64,000 nucleotides of DNA from Arthrobacter luteolus NBRC 107841. GTDB lineage: Bacteria > Actinomycetota > Actinomycetes > Actinomycetales > Micrococcaceae. Position numbers and translations under genes: made by a program. The stretch covers positions 124,001 through 188,000 of the forward strand of contig NZ_BCQM01000007.1 of the NCBI RefSeq assembly GCF_001552075.1. The letters are read 5' to 3'. The notes below the pieces were generated by a model that saw only the letters and a program-made list of their open reading frames with translations, did not search any database and had not been told where the DNA came from. Below are positions 42,372-50,556 of this stretch, one piece after another. The number at the start of each line of letters is the position of its first letter. Within the stretch, counting starts at the first letter, position 1.

Positions 42372-44194
42372 GCGCGTGCCGCCTTTCGCTGGTCAGGGGT
42401 GCCGTCCGGATCCAGTCTGGTTGCCGGGTCCGTCAGGCGGTAGTCATCGTCGAGCTCGCTGCGGGTGGCCGCATCGTCCAGGGAGGCGGCGATGAGTTCG
42501 CGGGTGTAGTCACTTTCCGGGGCACTGAAGATTGTCGAAACGTCTCCCGCTTCCACGATCCGGCCGTCTTTCATCACCACAACGCGGTCGCAGATGTCCG
42601 CAACAACCCCAAAGTTGTGCGTCACGATGATCAGTGCCATCCCGTACTCCTGCTGCAGTTCACGCAGCAGTTCCAGCACTTCGGCCTGGACGGTGACGTC
42701 CAACGCCGTCGTCGGCTCGTCCGCCACCAGCACCGAGGGCTTGGCCGCGATGGCGCCGGCGATCAGGACCCGCTGGGCCATACCGCCGGAGAGCTGGTGG
42801 GGGTAGGACCGCATAACCCGCGCAGGATCCGCGATGCCGACCTTTTCCAGCATCAGCACCGCCCGCTGCCGGGCGTCCGCCCGGCTGAGCCTGTGCACGG
42901 TGCGCAGCGGTTCCATCAGCTGATAACCAATGGTGTAGGACGGGTCCAGGTTGGTCATGGGTTCCTGCGGAATATAGCCCAGCACACCGCCCAGCAGCCT
43001 GTGCCGTTCCTTGCGGCTCTTGGAACTGATGTCCGCTCCGCCGATCCACAGCGCGTCCATGGTGGCGGCGCCGCCGGCCGGCAGCAGGTCCAGGATGGAG
43101 AAGACCGTCTGGGACTTTCCGGAACCGGATTCCCCGACAATACCGAGGACCTCCCCGGGCGCTACCTGCACGGAAATCCCGTGGACTACTTCAATGTCGG
43201 TTTCCGCACCCGGGTAGCTCACCCTGAGGTTCTCCAGGGACACTGCGGCTGCGGCCGACGCCGGTGACGGCGCTGCTTCCGCAGCGGGTGCGTTGGCGCG
43301 GCGCGGACGCCGGACGCGCTTTGCCACCGGAGTGCGCACGCTCACGACGTCGCCAAGGGTCGAGCCCATAACCGCCAGCGCGGCAATGGAAATACCCAGG
43401 GCGAGTGAGGGCCACAGCAGCAGCAGCGGATCGGTCAGCATTACACGGAAGCCCTCGTTCATCATGGCGCCCCAGCCCGGGTCCTTGGCTCCCCCGATGC
43501 CCAGGAACTGCAGGCCGGCCTGCATCCCCATCGCCATCCCGGCCGTCAGGGCCGTCTGGATGATGATCGGTGCGTACACGGCCTGGACCACGTGCCGGGC
43601 AATGATCCGGCCGTTGGACAGCCCGGCAACCAGGGCGGCGTCGATATACGGTTCGTTCCGGACCGTCATCGTGGTGGACCTGGTGAGCCGGAAATAGCCC
43701 GGCGCCATAAATACGCCCACCGTAACCATGATGAGGTTGAAGTCGTTCCGGGTGGCGGCGGCGACGATGAGCAGGATGATCATGCCGGGCACTGCCTGCA
43801 GCGCGTCACTGATCCAGGTGGCAATCCGGTCGAAGGTCCCGCCGAAGTAGCCCGCAGCCAGTCCGGCCGGAACACCGATGCCCAGGGACACCAGGATCGA
43901 GATCGCGGCTCCGATCAGCGTGAGCCGGGCTCCGTAGATCAGCCGGCTGAGAATGTCGCGGCCGTTGGCGTCACCGCCCAGCCAGTGTTCCGGACCCGGC
44001 GGCGCCTTGGCGATCGACAGGTCTACGAAGTTGGGATCATGCGGCGCCAGCCAGGGGGCAAAAACCGCGACCAGGACAATGACGGCGAAGACGGCGGCGG
44101 AGGCCGCGCCCGACGGACGGCGGATGAACCGGGCGAACAGGGAGCCCCGGCGGGGTCCGCGGGCATCCAGCGGGTTAACGATGGGAGCTGTCAT
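42368..44194 (-). CDS. ABC transporter permease (DppC-like) fused to ATPase (DppD-like)
   Basis: 608 residues. Residues 1 to about 295 are a DppC-type permease: RRPSGAASAAVFAVIVLVAV, GTDANGRD-like WLGGDANGRDILSRLIYG and an EAA region with ALVAGLSNGRIIARHV. Residues about 320-608 are a DppD-type ATPase with Walker A VGESGSGKSQT (about 353), signature LSGGMAQRVLIAGAI and Walker B VLVADEPTTALD. Such fusions are known in actinobacteria. The ATG at 44194 overlaps the stop of the upstream permease gene; an open extension upstream is a shadow of that gene. Together with the next genes it forms the importer of the regulon. Confidence 0.9.
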   Translation of the reverse strand: MTAPIVNPLDARGPRRGSLFARFIRRPSGAASAAVFAVIVLVAVFAPWLAPHDPNFVDLSIAKAPPGPEHWLGGDANGRDILSRLIYGARLTLIGAAISILVSLGIGVPAGLAAGYFGGTFDRIATWISDALQAVPGMIILLIVAAATRNDFNLIMVTVGVFMAPGYFRLTRSTTMTVRNEPYIDAALVAGLSNGRIIARHVVQAVYAPIIIQTALTAGMAMGMQAGLQFLGIGGAKDPGWGAMMNEGFRVMLTDPLLLLWPSLALGISIAALAVMGSTLGDVVSVRTPVAKRVRRPRRANAPAAEAAPSPASAAAAVSLENLRVSYPGAETDIEVVHGISVQVAPGEVLGIVGESGSGKSQTVFSILDLLPAGGAATMDALWIGGADISSKSRKERHRLLGGVLGYIPQEPMTNLDPSYTIGYQLMEPLRTVHRLSRADARQRAVLMLEKVGIADPARVMRSYPHQLSGGMAQRVLIAGAIAAKPSVLVADEPTTALDVTVQAEVLELLRELQQEYGMALIIVTHNFGVVADICDRVVVMKDGRIVEAGDVSTIFSAPESDYTRELIAASLDDAATRSELDDDYRLTDPATRLDPDGTPDQRKAARA

Positions 44195-45132
44195 TTCACG
44201 CGCGCTTTCGGGTTGATCCAGCCGAGGACGACGTCGAGCAGGAAGTTGACGATCACCACGAAGGCCACGGAGATAACGGTGATGCCAAGCAGGATGGGAA
44301 TGTCGCCGTTCTGGGAGGAACCATTGGTCATGGCCCCGATGCCGGGCAGGGCAAAGACCTGCTCGACGACGATGGCTCCGCTGAGCAGTGCAACGAACAT
44401 CAGGGCCAGGATGGTGATCGACGCCGGCGCAGCGTTGCGCAGCAGGTGGACCACCACGCGTGTCTGGGAGAGCCCCCGGCTGCGCAGGGTTCGGACGAAG
44501 TCCTGTCCGTTGACCGAGATAAAGGCGTTGCGCAGCTGCTCCGCAATCATCACGACCGCGCCGAGGGCCAGGGACACCGCGGGCAGCGTGATCGACCGCA
44601 GCCAGCCCTCGATGGACATCGTGGGCTGGACGTAGCCGACGGCGGGGAACCACTTCAGGTTCACTCCGAACCAGATCACCAGCACCAGGCTGACCCAGAA
44701 GCCGGGCAGTGCGAACAGGACAACCGCTGCCGCTTTGACCAGCTTGTCGATGATGGTTCCGGGGTTGAGTCCCGCCAGGACCCCCAGCAGGCCGCCGAAA
44801 ACTGCTGAAAGCAGAATCGCGGCGGCAACCACGGACAGGGTCACCGGCAGTTTCGTGGCGATCTGGGCCGTCACCGGCTGGAAGTTGCGCCAGGAGTCGC
44901 CGAAGTCTCCGAGGACGGCGTGCCGGGCCCAGTCGGCGAACTGCACCAGCACCGGGCGGTCGATGCCGATCTTCTCGGCCAGTGCGGCCTGCTGGGCGGG
45001 GGTGGCCGAGTTGCCGAGCAGCCCGGCCGTCGGGTCGCCGATGGCGAGGTGGGCCAGGAAGAAGGTTCCGGTAGCCACCACCACGAGCAGGATGATGCCC
45101 GAGGCAAGCCGCTTGAGTGTAAATCTGAGCAT
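44191..45132 (-). CDS. Oligopeptide-type ABC transporter permease (DppB class)
   Basis: 313 residues with six membrane segments. Typical N terminus LKRLASGIILLVVVATGTFF followed by the extracytoplasmic loop with the DPTAGLLGNSATPAQQAALA segment; the EAA loop includes RTLRSRGLSQTRVVVHLLRN. It pairs with the permease half of the next gene to form the channel. It lies 65 bases after the binding-protein gene, with a strong hairpin between, and overlaps the next gene by four bases. Confidence 0.92.
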   Translation of the reverse strand: MLRFTLKRLASGIILLVVVATGTFFLAHLAIGDPTAGLLGNSATPAQQAALAEKIGIDRPVLVQFADWARHAVLGDFGDSWRNFQPVTAQIATKLPVTLSVVAAAILLSAVFGGLLGVLAGLNPGTIIDKLVKAAAVVLFALPGFWVSLVLVIWFGVNLKWFPAVGYVQPTMSIEGWLRSITLPAVSLALGAVVMIAEQLRNAFISVNGQDFVRTLRSRGLSQTRVVVHLLRNAAPASITILALMFVALLSGAIVVEQVFALPGIGAMTNGSSQNGDIPILLGITVISVAFVVIVNFLLDVVLGWINPKARVK

Positions 45133-45154
45133 GTAGTGTCCTTCAAAGTACGGC

Positions 45155-45186
45155 GGCGGGAGGGCGGCCGCAGCGGCCCTCCCGCC
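45155..45186 (-). promoter_or_regulatory. Intercistronic hairpin after the binding-protein gene
   Basis: Inverted repeat GGCGGGAGGG / CCCTCCCGCC (extended by one C-G pair) around a 10-base loop, in the 65-base gap between the binding protein and permease genes. No T-run follows. Like the hairpin at 3063, it probably stabilises the binding-protein message or reduces read-through (inference). Confidence 0.6.
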
Positions 45187-45197
45187 ACCAAGGGGTT

Positions 45198-46721
45198 CTA
45201 GCCCTTGACGCTGATCTGGCGCAGCGTCGGGAACATCATTCCGGTAACCGGGGTCACCTCAATGTTTTCCGCACTGACATAGCTGTTGTTTGCCTGGTAG
45301 AAGACGGAGAACCAGGCCTTGTCGGTCACCAGCCGGTTGAGCGTCTCGACCTCTGCCAGCTGGTCCGCCGGCGCCGCCGTCAGGACCTTCTCCACCTGGG
45401 CCTGAACCTCGGGGAACTTGTCCATCTGCGGGTTCGGGTTGTACCACTGCGGGGTGGAGATCTGGCGAAGGACGTTGGCCACGGGGTGGGAATCCATCGA
45501 CAGGAAGGAGACGAACATCGGGTAGGTGGCGGCCTTGGTCTGGTAGTCCATGTACTGCATGTCTTCCCAAGTCACCTTGATACCCAGCTCTCCGAAGACC
45601 TGGTCGACCGAGGGCTGCCAGACCTGGAAGACCTGCGACATCGGCATGGTGATGTCGAAGCCGTCCGCGTAGCCGGCGTCGGCCAGCAGTTTTTTGGCCT
45701 TGTCCAGGTTCACGGCGTACTGCTCATCGATCTCCGCGACGTGGCCGGGCATACCGAACGGGAAGACCTGGTTGGTCGGTTCGCCGGCGCCACTGCCAAG
45801 GGTGCCGAGGATTTCAGCGCCGTTGAACGCGTAGTTCAGGGCCTGGCGGACCCGCTCGTCACCCAGCGGTTCGAAGGAGTCTCCGGCCCGGTCGGTGAAC
45901 TGCAGGCCCACCCATCCGGAGACCTTCTTGGCTACGTTCCAGCTGTTCGCTTCTGCCTGGTCGAGGGCGGCCTGGTCGGCGTAATTGAGATTAACCTGCC
46001 CGGAAAGCATGGCGTTATTGCGTGCCGTGGCATCCTGGATCGGATAAATCGCCAGCGGTTCGAACTTGAACTGATCGGCAGCCCAGTGATCGGCGACCTT
46101 GTCGAAGTGGTATTCGGCGCCGGCGACACTGGACGATGCCATGGTGTAAGGGCCGGATCCGACGGGTGCCTCGGCAAGTGTGCCGGATTCAATGGCCTTG
46201 GGAGACATCATGTAGCTGCGGCCGAGTCCCATGAAGTACAGCAGGGTGTCATCCCGCTCGGCGAGGTTGATTTCGATGGTGTCTTCATCGACAGCTTCGA
46301 AAGAATCAACCGACAGGTAGGCCTCCTGGGAGCGCGCACCTTCTTTGAGGTATTCAAGGCTCGCCACTGCAGCGTCTGCATTGAAGGGCTCCCCGTCGCT
46401 GAAGACCGCATCCGTTCGCAGCTCCATTGTGACGGTCAGGAAATCCTCGGAGACCTCCCATTCAGTGGCGAGGGCGGGGGTGGGGTTTCCGTCCGTGTCC
46501 ACGCCCAGCAGGGGATCATAGACAGCGGACAGGTACGGGCCGTCGAAGCCGATGTCGGCGAGGGACGGGTCCCAGGACGTGACGTCGGCAAACTCGCCGA
46601 TATTCAGGGGTACGTTGCCGCCAGCCGCTTCGGCATTGCCGTTGTTGTCGCCACCGCTGGAGCAAGCGGACAGCGCGAGTGCTGAGACAGTCAGGAGTGC
46701 TGCTGTCGTTGCCTTTTTCAT
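45198..46721 (-). CDS. SBP_5-type ABC transporter substrate-binding lipoprotein
   Basis: 507 residues. Signal peptide with lipobox LSAC, lipid-anchored Cys20. The mature part is an SBP_5 (oligopeptide/nickel/glycoside-type) protein: SWDPSLADIGFDGPYLSAVYD, GDPTPALATEW-like PTPALATEWEVSEDFLTVTM, FSDGEPFNADAAVASLEYL and NYAFNGAEI. Family members bind peptides but also opines, sugars and plant compounds, so the ligand is open. I chose the ATG at 46721, preceded by GAGAAG. First gene of the importer unit; operator E lies 138 bases upstream over its probable promoter. Confidence 0.9.
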   Translation of the reverse strand: MKKATTAALLTVSALALSACSSGGDNNGNAEAAGGNVPLNIGEFADVTSWDPSLADIGFDGPYLSAVYDPLLGVDTDGNPTPALATEWEVSEDFLTVTMELRTDAVFSDGEPFNADAAVASLEYLKEGARSQEAYLSVDSFEAVDEDTIEINLAERDDTLLYFMGLGRSYMMSPKAIESGTLAEAPVGSGPYTMASSSVAGAEYHFDKVADHWAADQFKFEPLAIYPIQDATARNNAMLSGQVNLNYADQAALDQAEANSWNVAKKVSGWVGLQFTDRAGDSFEPLGDERVRQALNYAFNGAEILGTLGSGAGEPTNQVFPFGMPGHVAEIDEQYAVNLDKAKKLLADAGYADGFDITMPMSQVFQVWQPSVDQVFGELGIKVTWEDMQYMDYQTKAATYPMFVSFLSMDSHPVANVLRQISTPQWYNPNPQMDKFPEVQAQVEKVLTAAPADQLAEVETLNRLVTDKAWFSVFYQANNSYVSAENIEVTPVTGMMFPTLRQISVKG

Positions 46722-46859
46722 GCGTTCTTCTCTCATTGCCAGTGGAGTGACGCCTGCAGGCCGGCCCGTCGACCAGCCCGCATGGTCCATTGTCCGAACG
46801 GGGCCCCACGGCCGCAGTGTCCGTGTGCTGTGGATCACTTTGCGACTCGTTGTGGGGTA

Positions 46860-46877
46860 AGTCTACAGTTGTTGACT
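46860..46877. promoter_or_regulatory. TetR-type operator E (before the ABC importer unit)
   Basis: AGTCTACAGTTGTTGACT. On the minus strand TAGACT (46860-46865) is a -10 and TTGATT (46882-46887) a -35, 16 bases apart. The rest of the 258-base gap between the binding-protein start and the TetR stop holds no gene that I can see. Confidence 0.8.
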
Positions 46878-46979
46878 AGAAAATCAAGCACTGTTTTCGG
46901 GGTGCTGGCAGGGGCTAAACGGGCAGCAGAAAACCGCCCTCAGCCGGGGTGAAAGGCGGGCTGTGCGGGCCTTGGGAGG

Positions 46980-47582
46980 CTAGGCGGCCGGGGACCGCGT
47001 GATGCGGTCAAAGAAGGAATCAAGGTGCCGGTGCTGCAGTTCAACCGTGGAAAAGTCCGGCCCCACAAGGCTCATGATGTTTGCACCAGCGTTGAGCAGA
47101 ACCAGTTCGTCAACCAGCTGTTCGTCGGATTCGGGGGACACAATGTCGCCGTCCTCGCGGCCCTGGCGGATGTACTCACGCAGGGAATTCCGCCACCGCA
47201 TCAGGTGCGCCTGGTACACCTCGAACAGCGCTTCCTTCGACAGGGACAGTTCCCAGAACGCCAGCAGGACCCGGCCGGCGGTAATCCGCTCCTCATCCAG
47301 GGGCATGGCTGCCAGCGTGAACTGCCGCAGCGCGTCCAGCCCGGTCTTGTCGCCGAGCGCCGCAGCCACATGGGACTCCATGATCTTCAGGGCCCGCTGG
47401 TAGGTGGCCTCCACAATCACGTCTTTGCTGTCGAAATACCGCTTGAGAGCTCCGTTGGCGAAGCCTGCCTCCTTGGCAATTTCCCGCATGGTGGCTGCTT
47501 CCAGTCCGCCCTTGACGATGAGGTTCCAGGTGACATCGAGAATGTCCTGGCGGCGCTGATCGCGGTCAATCACCTTGGGCAT
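46980..47582 (-). CDS. TetR-family regulator (probable master regulator of the island)
   Basis: 200 residues. N-terminal TetR helix-turn-helix: RRQDILDVTWNLIVKGGLEA, TMREIAKEAGFANGALKRYF, with the DSK-VIVEATY continuation into helix 4. The C-terminal ligand domain is variable and resembles BetI/AcrR-type regulators. It lies at the end of the island, just upstream of the importer unit on the same strand. The five 18-bp inverted repeats at 29743, 31193, 37096, 37160 and 46860 have size and symmetry expected of TetR sites, and a half-site copy lies 55 bases before its own start. Its control of the regulon is inferred, not shown. Confidence 0.88.
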   Translation of the reverse strand: MPKVIDRDQRRQDILDVTWNLIVKGGLEAATMREIAKEAGFANGALKRYFDSKDVIVEATYQRALKIMESHVAAALGDKTGLDALRQFTLAAMPLDEERITAGRVLLAFWELSLSKEALFEVYQAHLMRWRNSLREYIRQGREDGDIVSPESDEQLVDELVLLNAGANIMSLVGPDFSTVELQHRHLDSFFDRITRSPAA

Positions 47583-47636
47583 GAGGGACTTCCTTACCTG
47601 GTCTCCGGAGGCTGGTGCCCCTCAGTTTATGCCACG

Positions 47637-47654
47637 CGTCTACAGACAAAGACG
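47637..47654. promoter_or_regulatory. Possible degenerate TetR-type operator F (autoregulation)
   Basis: CGTCTACAGACAAAGACG. The left half matches the operator consensus; the right half matches only in part (AAAGACG versus GTAGACT). It is 55 bases upstream of the TetR gene, in the gap before the divergent gene at 47722. Confidence 0.4.
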
Positions 47655-47721
47655 ATCCCGGATGCGGTGATCTCCGCTCCGGGTCTGCCCTCTCCGCGGC
47701 CGGGCGCGTACGGTAACCCCC

Positions 47722-48171
47722 ATGACTGCACAGGGACCGAAAAAACCCCGTCCCCGCGGAGGACGCCAGCTCCCCGCGGATGACCGGTGGCGGTCTATTG
47801 GCCGGGAGTTCGGCCTCTACACGATCAGTGAACTCGCTGACCGGCTGCGGTTCGGTGCACCGGAAAACCTCCGGGCCAAGCAGCTCACCGGCAAGACCCG
47901 GGTGCTGGCCGTGGCGGACCGCGGGACGTTCCTGTACCCGGGATTCCAATTCGATGAAGCCGGTGCCCGCATGTTGCCGGTGGTCGAGGATATTGTCCGG
48001 CAGGGCAGGCTGTCCGGTTGGACGGATGAGGAGCTGGTGCTGTGGTTCTGCCGGCCCAACAGGGCACTCAAGGGGAAGCGGCCGGCGGACGTCCTCGGTG
48101 ACGAGCAGCTGATCCGCCAGGCAGCAGATACGGACTTCCCCGCCAGCGGCGCCGTCTCCCAGGACGGCTAG
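47722..48171 (+). CDS. MbcA/ParS/Xre-type antitoxin-like protein (orphan)
   Basis: 149 residues. The C-terminal part, DEELVLWFCRPNRALKGKRP followed by ADVLGD, resembles the toxin-binding domain of MbcA/ParS/Xre antitoxins (consensus pattern around PN-aL-GkrP-dvL). A central part (SIGREFGLYTISELADRLRF) could form a small helix-turn-helix. No RES-type toxin gene is adjacent: the next gene is a peptidyl-tRNA hydrolase. It may be a free-standing regulator. Its stop shares the palindrome CTAG with the stop of the convergent gene. Confidence 0.6.
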   Translation: MTAQGPKKPRPRGGRQLPADDRWRSIGREFGLYTISELADRLRFGAPENLRAKQLTGKTRVLAVADRGTFLYPGFQFDEAGARMLPVVEDIVRQGRLSGWTDEELVLWFCRPNRALKGKRPADVLGDEQLIRQAADTDFPASGAVSQDG

Positions 48172-48806
48172 CGGCCGGGCGCGGCCACGAACGCCGTGGG
48201 AGTGCCCGGATCGATTTCGGTCAGGCCGGCGTCGACAATCAGCGGCCCGGCCCCCGGCTTCCTGGACAGGGCCTGGAAGCTGCGCTTCGGAACCTCCTGT
48301 GCTGCCGCTCCGGGGCGGGCAGCCCACGCCTGCTGCTGGCCGGCGTCCAGTTCCAGGAACCACGCCAGCAGTGCATGCGCAGCCTGCGCGGCGGCTTTTC
48401 CGGTGGACATGGACAGATCCCGGTTCAGGATGATCACCGGCGTTCCCGGGACAGCCGCTGCCGGTTCCGTGTCCGGCAGGTGTGTTCCGGATACCTGCAG
48501 AGCGCGCAGTACCCGCGGCATGTCCTCATAGCGCTGCGGCTCGAACGCGGCTGCCTCCGCTGTGCCGATCTGCACGACGCCGGAGGGAGCCTGGGCGCTG
48601 AGCTTGGCAAAGGGCTTGGGTCCCGCACGCCGTACGGTTTTCGTGAAACGGCCGGTTACCCAGTCCTCCCAGGCCTCATCCCCGGTCCGGTTCGCATAGG
48701 CCAGCACGCCGGCGGTGGCGGCCGCCGCCACTGCGTCGCAGTGGGCGGCCGGATCCTCCTTGTCGACGCGCAGGATGATTGGCTGGACGGTATCGCTGGG
48801 CTGCAC
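48168..48806 (-). CDS. Pth2-type peptidyl-tRNA hydrolase domain protein
   Basis: 212 residues. The C-terminal half has Pth2 features: VIILNRDLSMSTGKAAAQAA (the lysine-containing helix start), HALLAWFLELDAGQQQ, and the closing LIVDAGLTEIDPGTPTAFVA. The N-terminal half (VQPIILRVDKEDPAAHCDAV ... ATAGVLAYANRTGDEAWEDW) looks like an additional degenerate copy of the same fold. Pth2 enzymes cleave peptidyl-tRNA to recycle tRNA. Pth2-type proteins occur in some actinobacteria beside the bacterial Pth; whether this one is active is not known. Confidence 0.8.
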   Translation of the reverse strand: MQPSDTVQPIILRVDKEDPAAHCDAVAAAATAGVLAYANRTGDEAWEDWVTGRFTKTVRRAGPKPFAKLSAQAPSGVVQIGTAEAAAFEPQRYEDMPRVLRALQVSGTHLPDTEPAAAVPGTPVIILNRDLSMSTGKAAAQAAHALLAWFLELDAGQQQAWAARPGAAAQEVPKRSFQALSRKPGAGPLIVDAGLTEIDPGTPTAFVAAPGR

Positions 48807-48893
48807 CCCTCCAGCTTGCCATGGCTGCGCCTGTCAGCGAGGCGCAGGGGATCCCGCGGTGGCCAAAAGCCGGGGTGCCGATAGAATTTCCGC

Positions 48894-49532
48894 GTGACCA
48901 TCGAACAGGCCCTGCTGGGTTTCACTGCCGTTGCCGTACTCCTGACGATCATGCCGGGGCTGGACTCGGCCATGGTGCTCCGCTCGGCGATCAGCCAAGG
49001 CCCGCGGCACGCCGTCGCGACCGGCCTGGGCATCAACACCGGCGCTTTTCTGTGGGGTGCCGCAGCCGCCGTGGGGATCTCGGCGCTTCTGACGGCGTCG
49101 GAAACTGCCTATACAGCCTTGAAACTCGCGGGAGCCGCCTACATGCTGTGGCTCGGCGGGTCGCTGCTGTGGAAGTCGTTCCGCCGGCGCCAGGCGCCGG
49201 TGGAAGTCGATGGTGTGCTTCCGGCCAGCGGCGAACGGCTGGTGACGGCGTGGGCCAAAGGCCTGGGGACGAACCTGCTCAATCCCAAGGTCGGCGTCTT
49301 CTACATCGCCATGATTCCGCAGTTCATCCCCGAGGGTGTCTCTCCCCTGCTGATGGGGCTGGTTTTGGCGGGAATCCATGTCCTGCTCAGTGTGGTGTGG
49401 TTTGGACTGATTCTCACCGCGGCCCATTTGGCGCGCAAATCCCTCCAGAGCCCGCGGTCGGTGAAGCTGACCGACCGGCTGACCGGCGTGGCGCTGCTGG
49501 GCTTCGGCACGTCCCTCGCGGTACGGCACTAG
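48894..49532 (+). CDS. LysE/RhtB-family amino-acid exporter
   Basis: 212 residues, GTG start. Six membrane segments with family markers: LTIMPGLDSAMVLRSAISQG near the N terminus, ATGLGINTGAFLWGAAAAVG, and KLAGAAYMLWLGGSLLWKSF; then GLGTNLLNPKVGVFYIAMIP in the second half. These proteins export amino acids or related metabolites by proton exchange. It stands alone, divergent from the Pth2-type gene by 87 bases. Substrate unknown. Confidence 0.9.
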   Translation: MTIEQALLGFTAVAVLLTIMPGLDSAMVLRSAISQGPRHAVATGLGINTGAFLWGAAAAVGISALLTASETAYTALKLAGAAYMLWLGGSLLWKSFRRRQAPVEVDGVLPASGERLVTAWAKGLGTNLLNPKVGVFYIAMIPQFIPEGVSPLLMGLVLAGIHVLLSVVWFGLILTAAHLARKSLQSPRSVKLTDRLTGVALLGFGTSLAVRH

Positions 49533-49618
49533 GCCCGGCGCTCCGCTGGAGACCTGCCGCCGGCAGAGGTCCAGCCGGCACAACCTCCCGCTGGTAACGT
49601 TTCAGCATCACGCCTCCA

Positions 49619-49688
49619 CTGCCCTCTGACTAGGGCAGACGCCGTCAACTGCGGCTGTTAGGACTGAGGGAACGGAGATTCACTCCGT
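49619..49688. promoter_or_regulatory. Two inverted repeats upstream of the solute-binding lipoprotein gene
   Basis: CTGCCCT / AGGGCAG (49619-49625, 49632-49638) and ACGGAG / CTCCGT (49672-49677, 49683-49688) lie in the 181-base gap before the gene at 49714. The second is only 12 bases before the AGGAG ribosome binding site, so it could affect translation. No known riboswitch pattern is recognised. Confidence 0.35.
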
Positions 49689-49713
49689 ACCCCACCGCCT
49701 AGGAGATTCAGCT

Positions 49714-50556
49714 GTGCCGTCCAAATCCCTGTTGCCCGTTCTCGCCCTGACCGCCGTGACCGCCCTGCTGGCCACCGGCTGCACCGCGTCCACCGCCGGT
49801 GATGTAAACGCCGATGCAAGCGGCGATGCCGCCGCCTCCGGCGCCCCGGCGGAATCGCGGCTGGACCTGATCGAGTCCCGCGGCTCCCTGACGGTCTGCA
49901 CCACCGGCGATTACCGCCCTTTCACCTACAAGGACCCGGAGACCGGCGGGTTCTCCGGAATCGACATCGCCATGGTCCAGGACCTGGCGTCCCGGCTGGA
50001 GGTGGAGGTCGAGTACGTGCAGACCTCGTGGAAGGACCTGATGCCGGACTTCCTCGCCGGCTGCGATATTGGGGTGGGCGGGGTCTCCATTTCCCTGGCC
50101 CGGGCCGAGCAGGCTTTCTTCAGCGATCCTGTCCTTGACGATGGCAAAACCCCCATCACCCTGTGCGGCAAGGAAGAGCTCTACGACACCGTGGAAGAGA
50201 TCAACGCGCCGGGAGTCCGGTCGATCACCCCGATCGGCGGCACCAATGAGATCTTCGCGGACAAGAACTATCCCAACGGTGAGATCATCCGTTTCGAAGA
50301 TAACAACACCATCTTCGACGAGATCGTCGCCGGCCGGGCGGACGTCATGACCACCGACGCAGCCGAGGTGAAGTGGGTGGCCAACGAATACCCGGAACTC
50401 TGCGCCGTGGATCCGGACCACCCGTTCAACTTCTCCCAGAAGGCGTATCTGCTTCCGCTTGGGGACACGGTTTTCCAGGAGTACGTCAACCAGTGGCTGA
50501 ACCTGGCCGCCAATGACGGCACATACGACGCCGCCAAGCAGCCGTGGTGGGGCTAG
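49714..50556 (+). CDS. Amino-acid-type solute-binding lipoprotein (PheC/SBP_3 family)
   Basis: 280 residues, GTG start, AGGAG eight bases upstream. Signal with lipobox LATGC, Cys23. Mature domain of SBP_3 type: SRLDLIESRGSLTVCTTGDY, RPFTYKDPETGGFSGIDIAM, LAGCDIGVGGVSISLARAEQ and DNNTIFDEIVAGRADVMTTD. The opening is close to cyclohexadienyl dehydratase (PheC)-like proteins, so it could be an enzyme rather than a transporter component. No permease or ATPase gene is next to it. Its stop shares CTAG with the convergent amidase gene. Confidence 0.82.
   Translation: MPSKSLLPVLALTAVTALLATGCTASTAGDVNADASGDAAASGAPAESRLDLIESRGSLTVCTTGDYRPFTYKDPETGGFSGIDIAMVQDLASRLEVEVEYVQTSWKDLMPDFLAGCDIGVGGVSISLARAEQAFFSDPVLDDGKTPITLCGKEELYDTVEEINAPGVRSITPIGGTNEIFADKNYPNGEIIRFEDNNTIFDEIVAGRADVMTTDAAEVKWVANEYPELCAVDPDHPFNFSQKAYLLPLGDTVFQEYVNQWLNLAANDGTYDAAKQPWWG

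Noticed and set aside
42304-45201. Long plus-strand frames opposite the island's ABC transporter, for example 42251-43267 and 43592-44635.
   Set aside because: The minus strand encodes clear permease and ATPase motifs; the opposite frames are His/Gln/Gly-rich shadows.
49619-49688. A possible riboswitch before the solute-binding lipoprotein gene.
   Set aside because: Only two short hairpins are visible and no conserved riboswitch core is recognised; listed only as a weak regulatory region.
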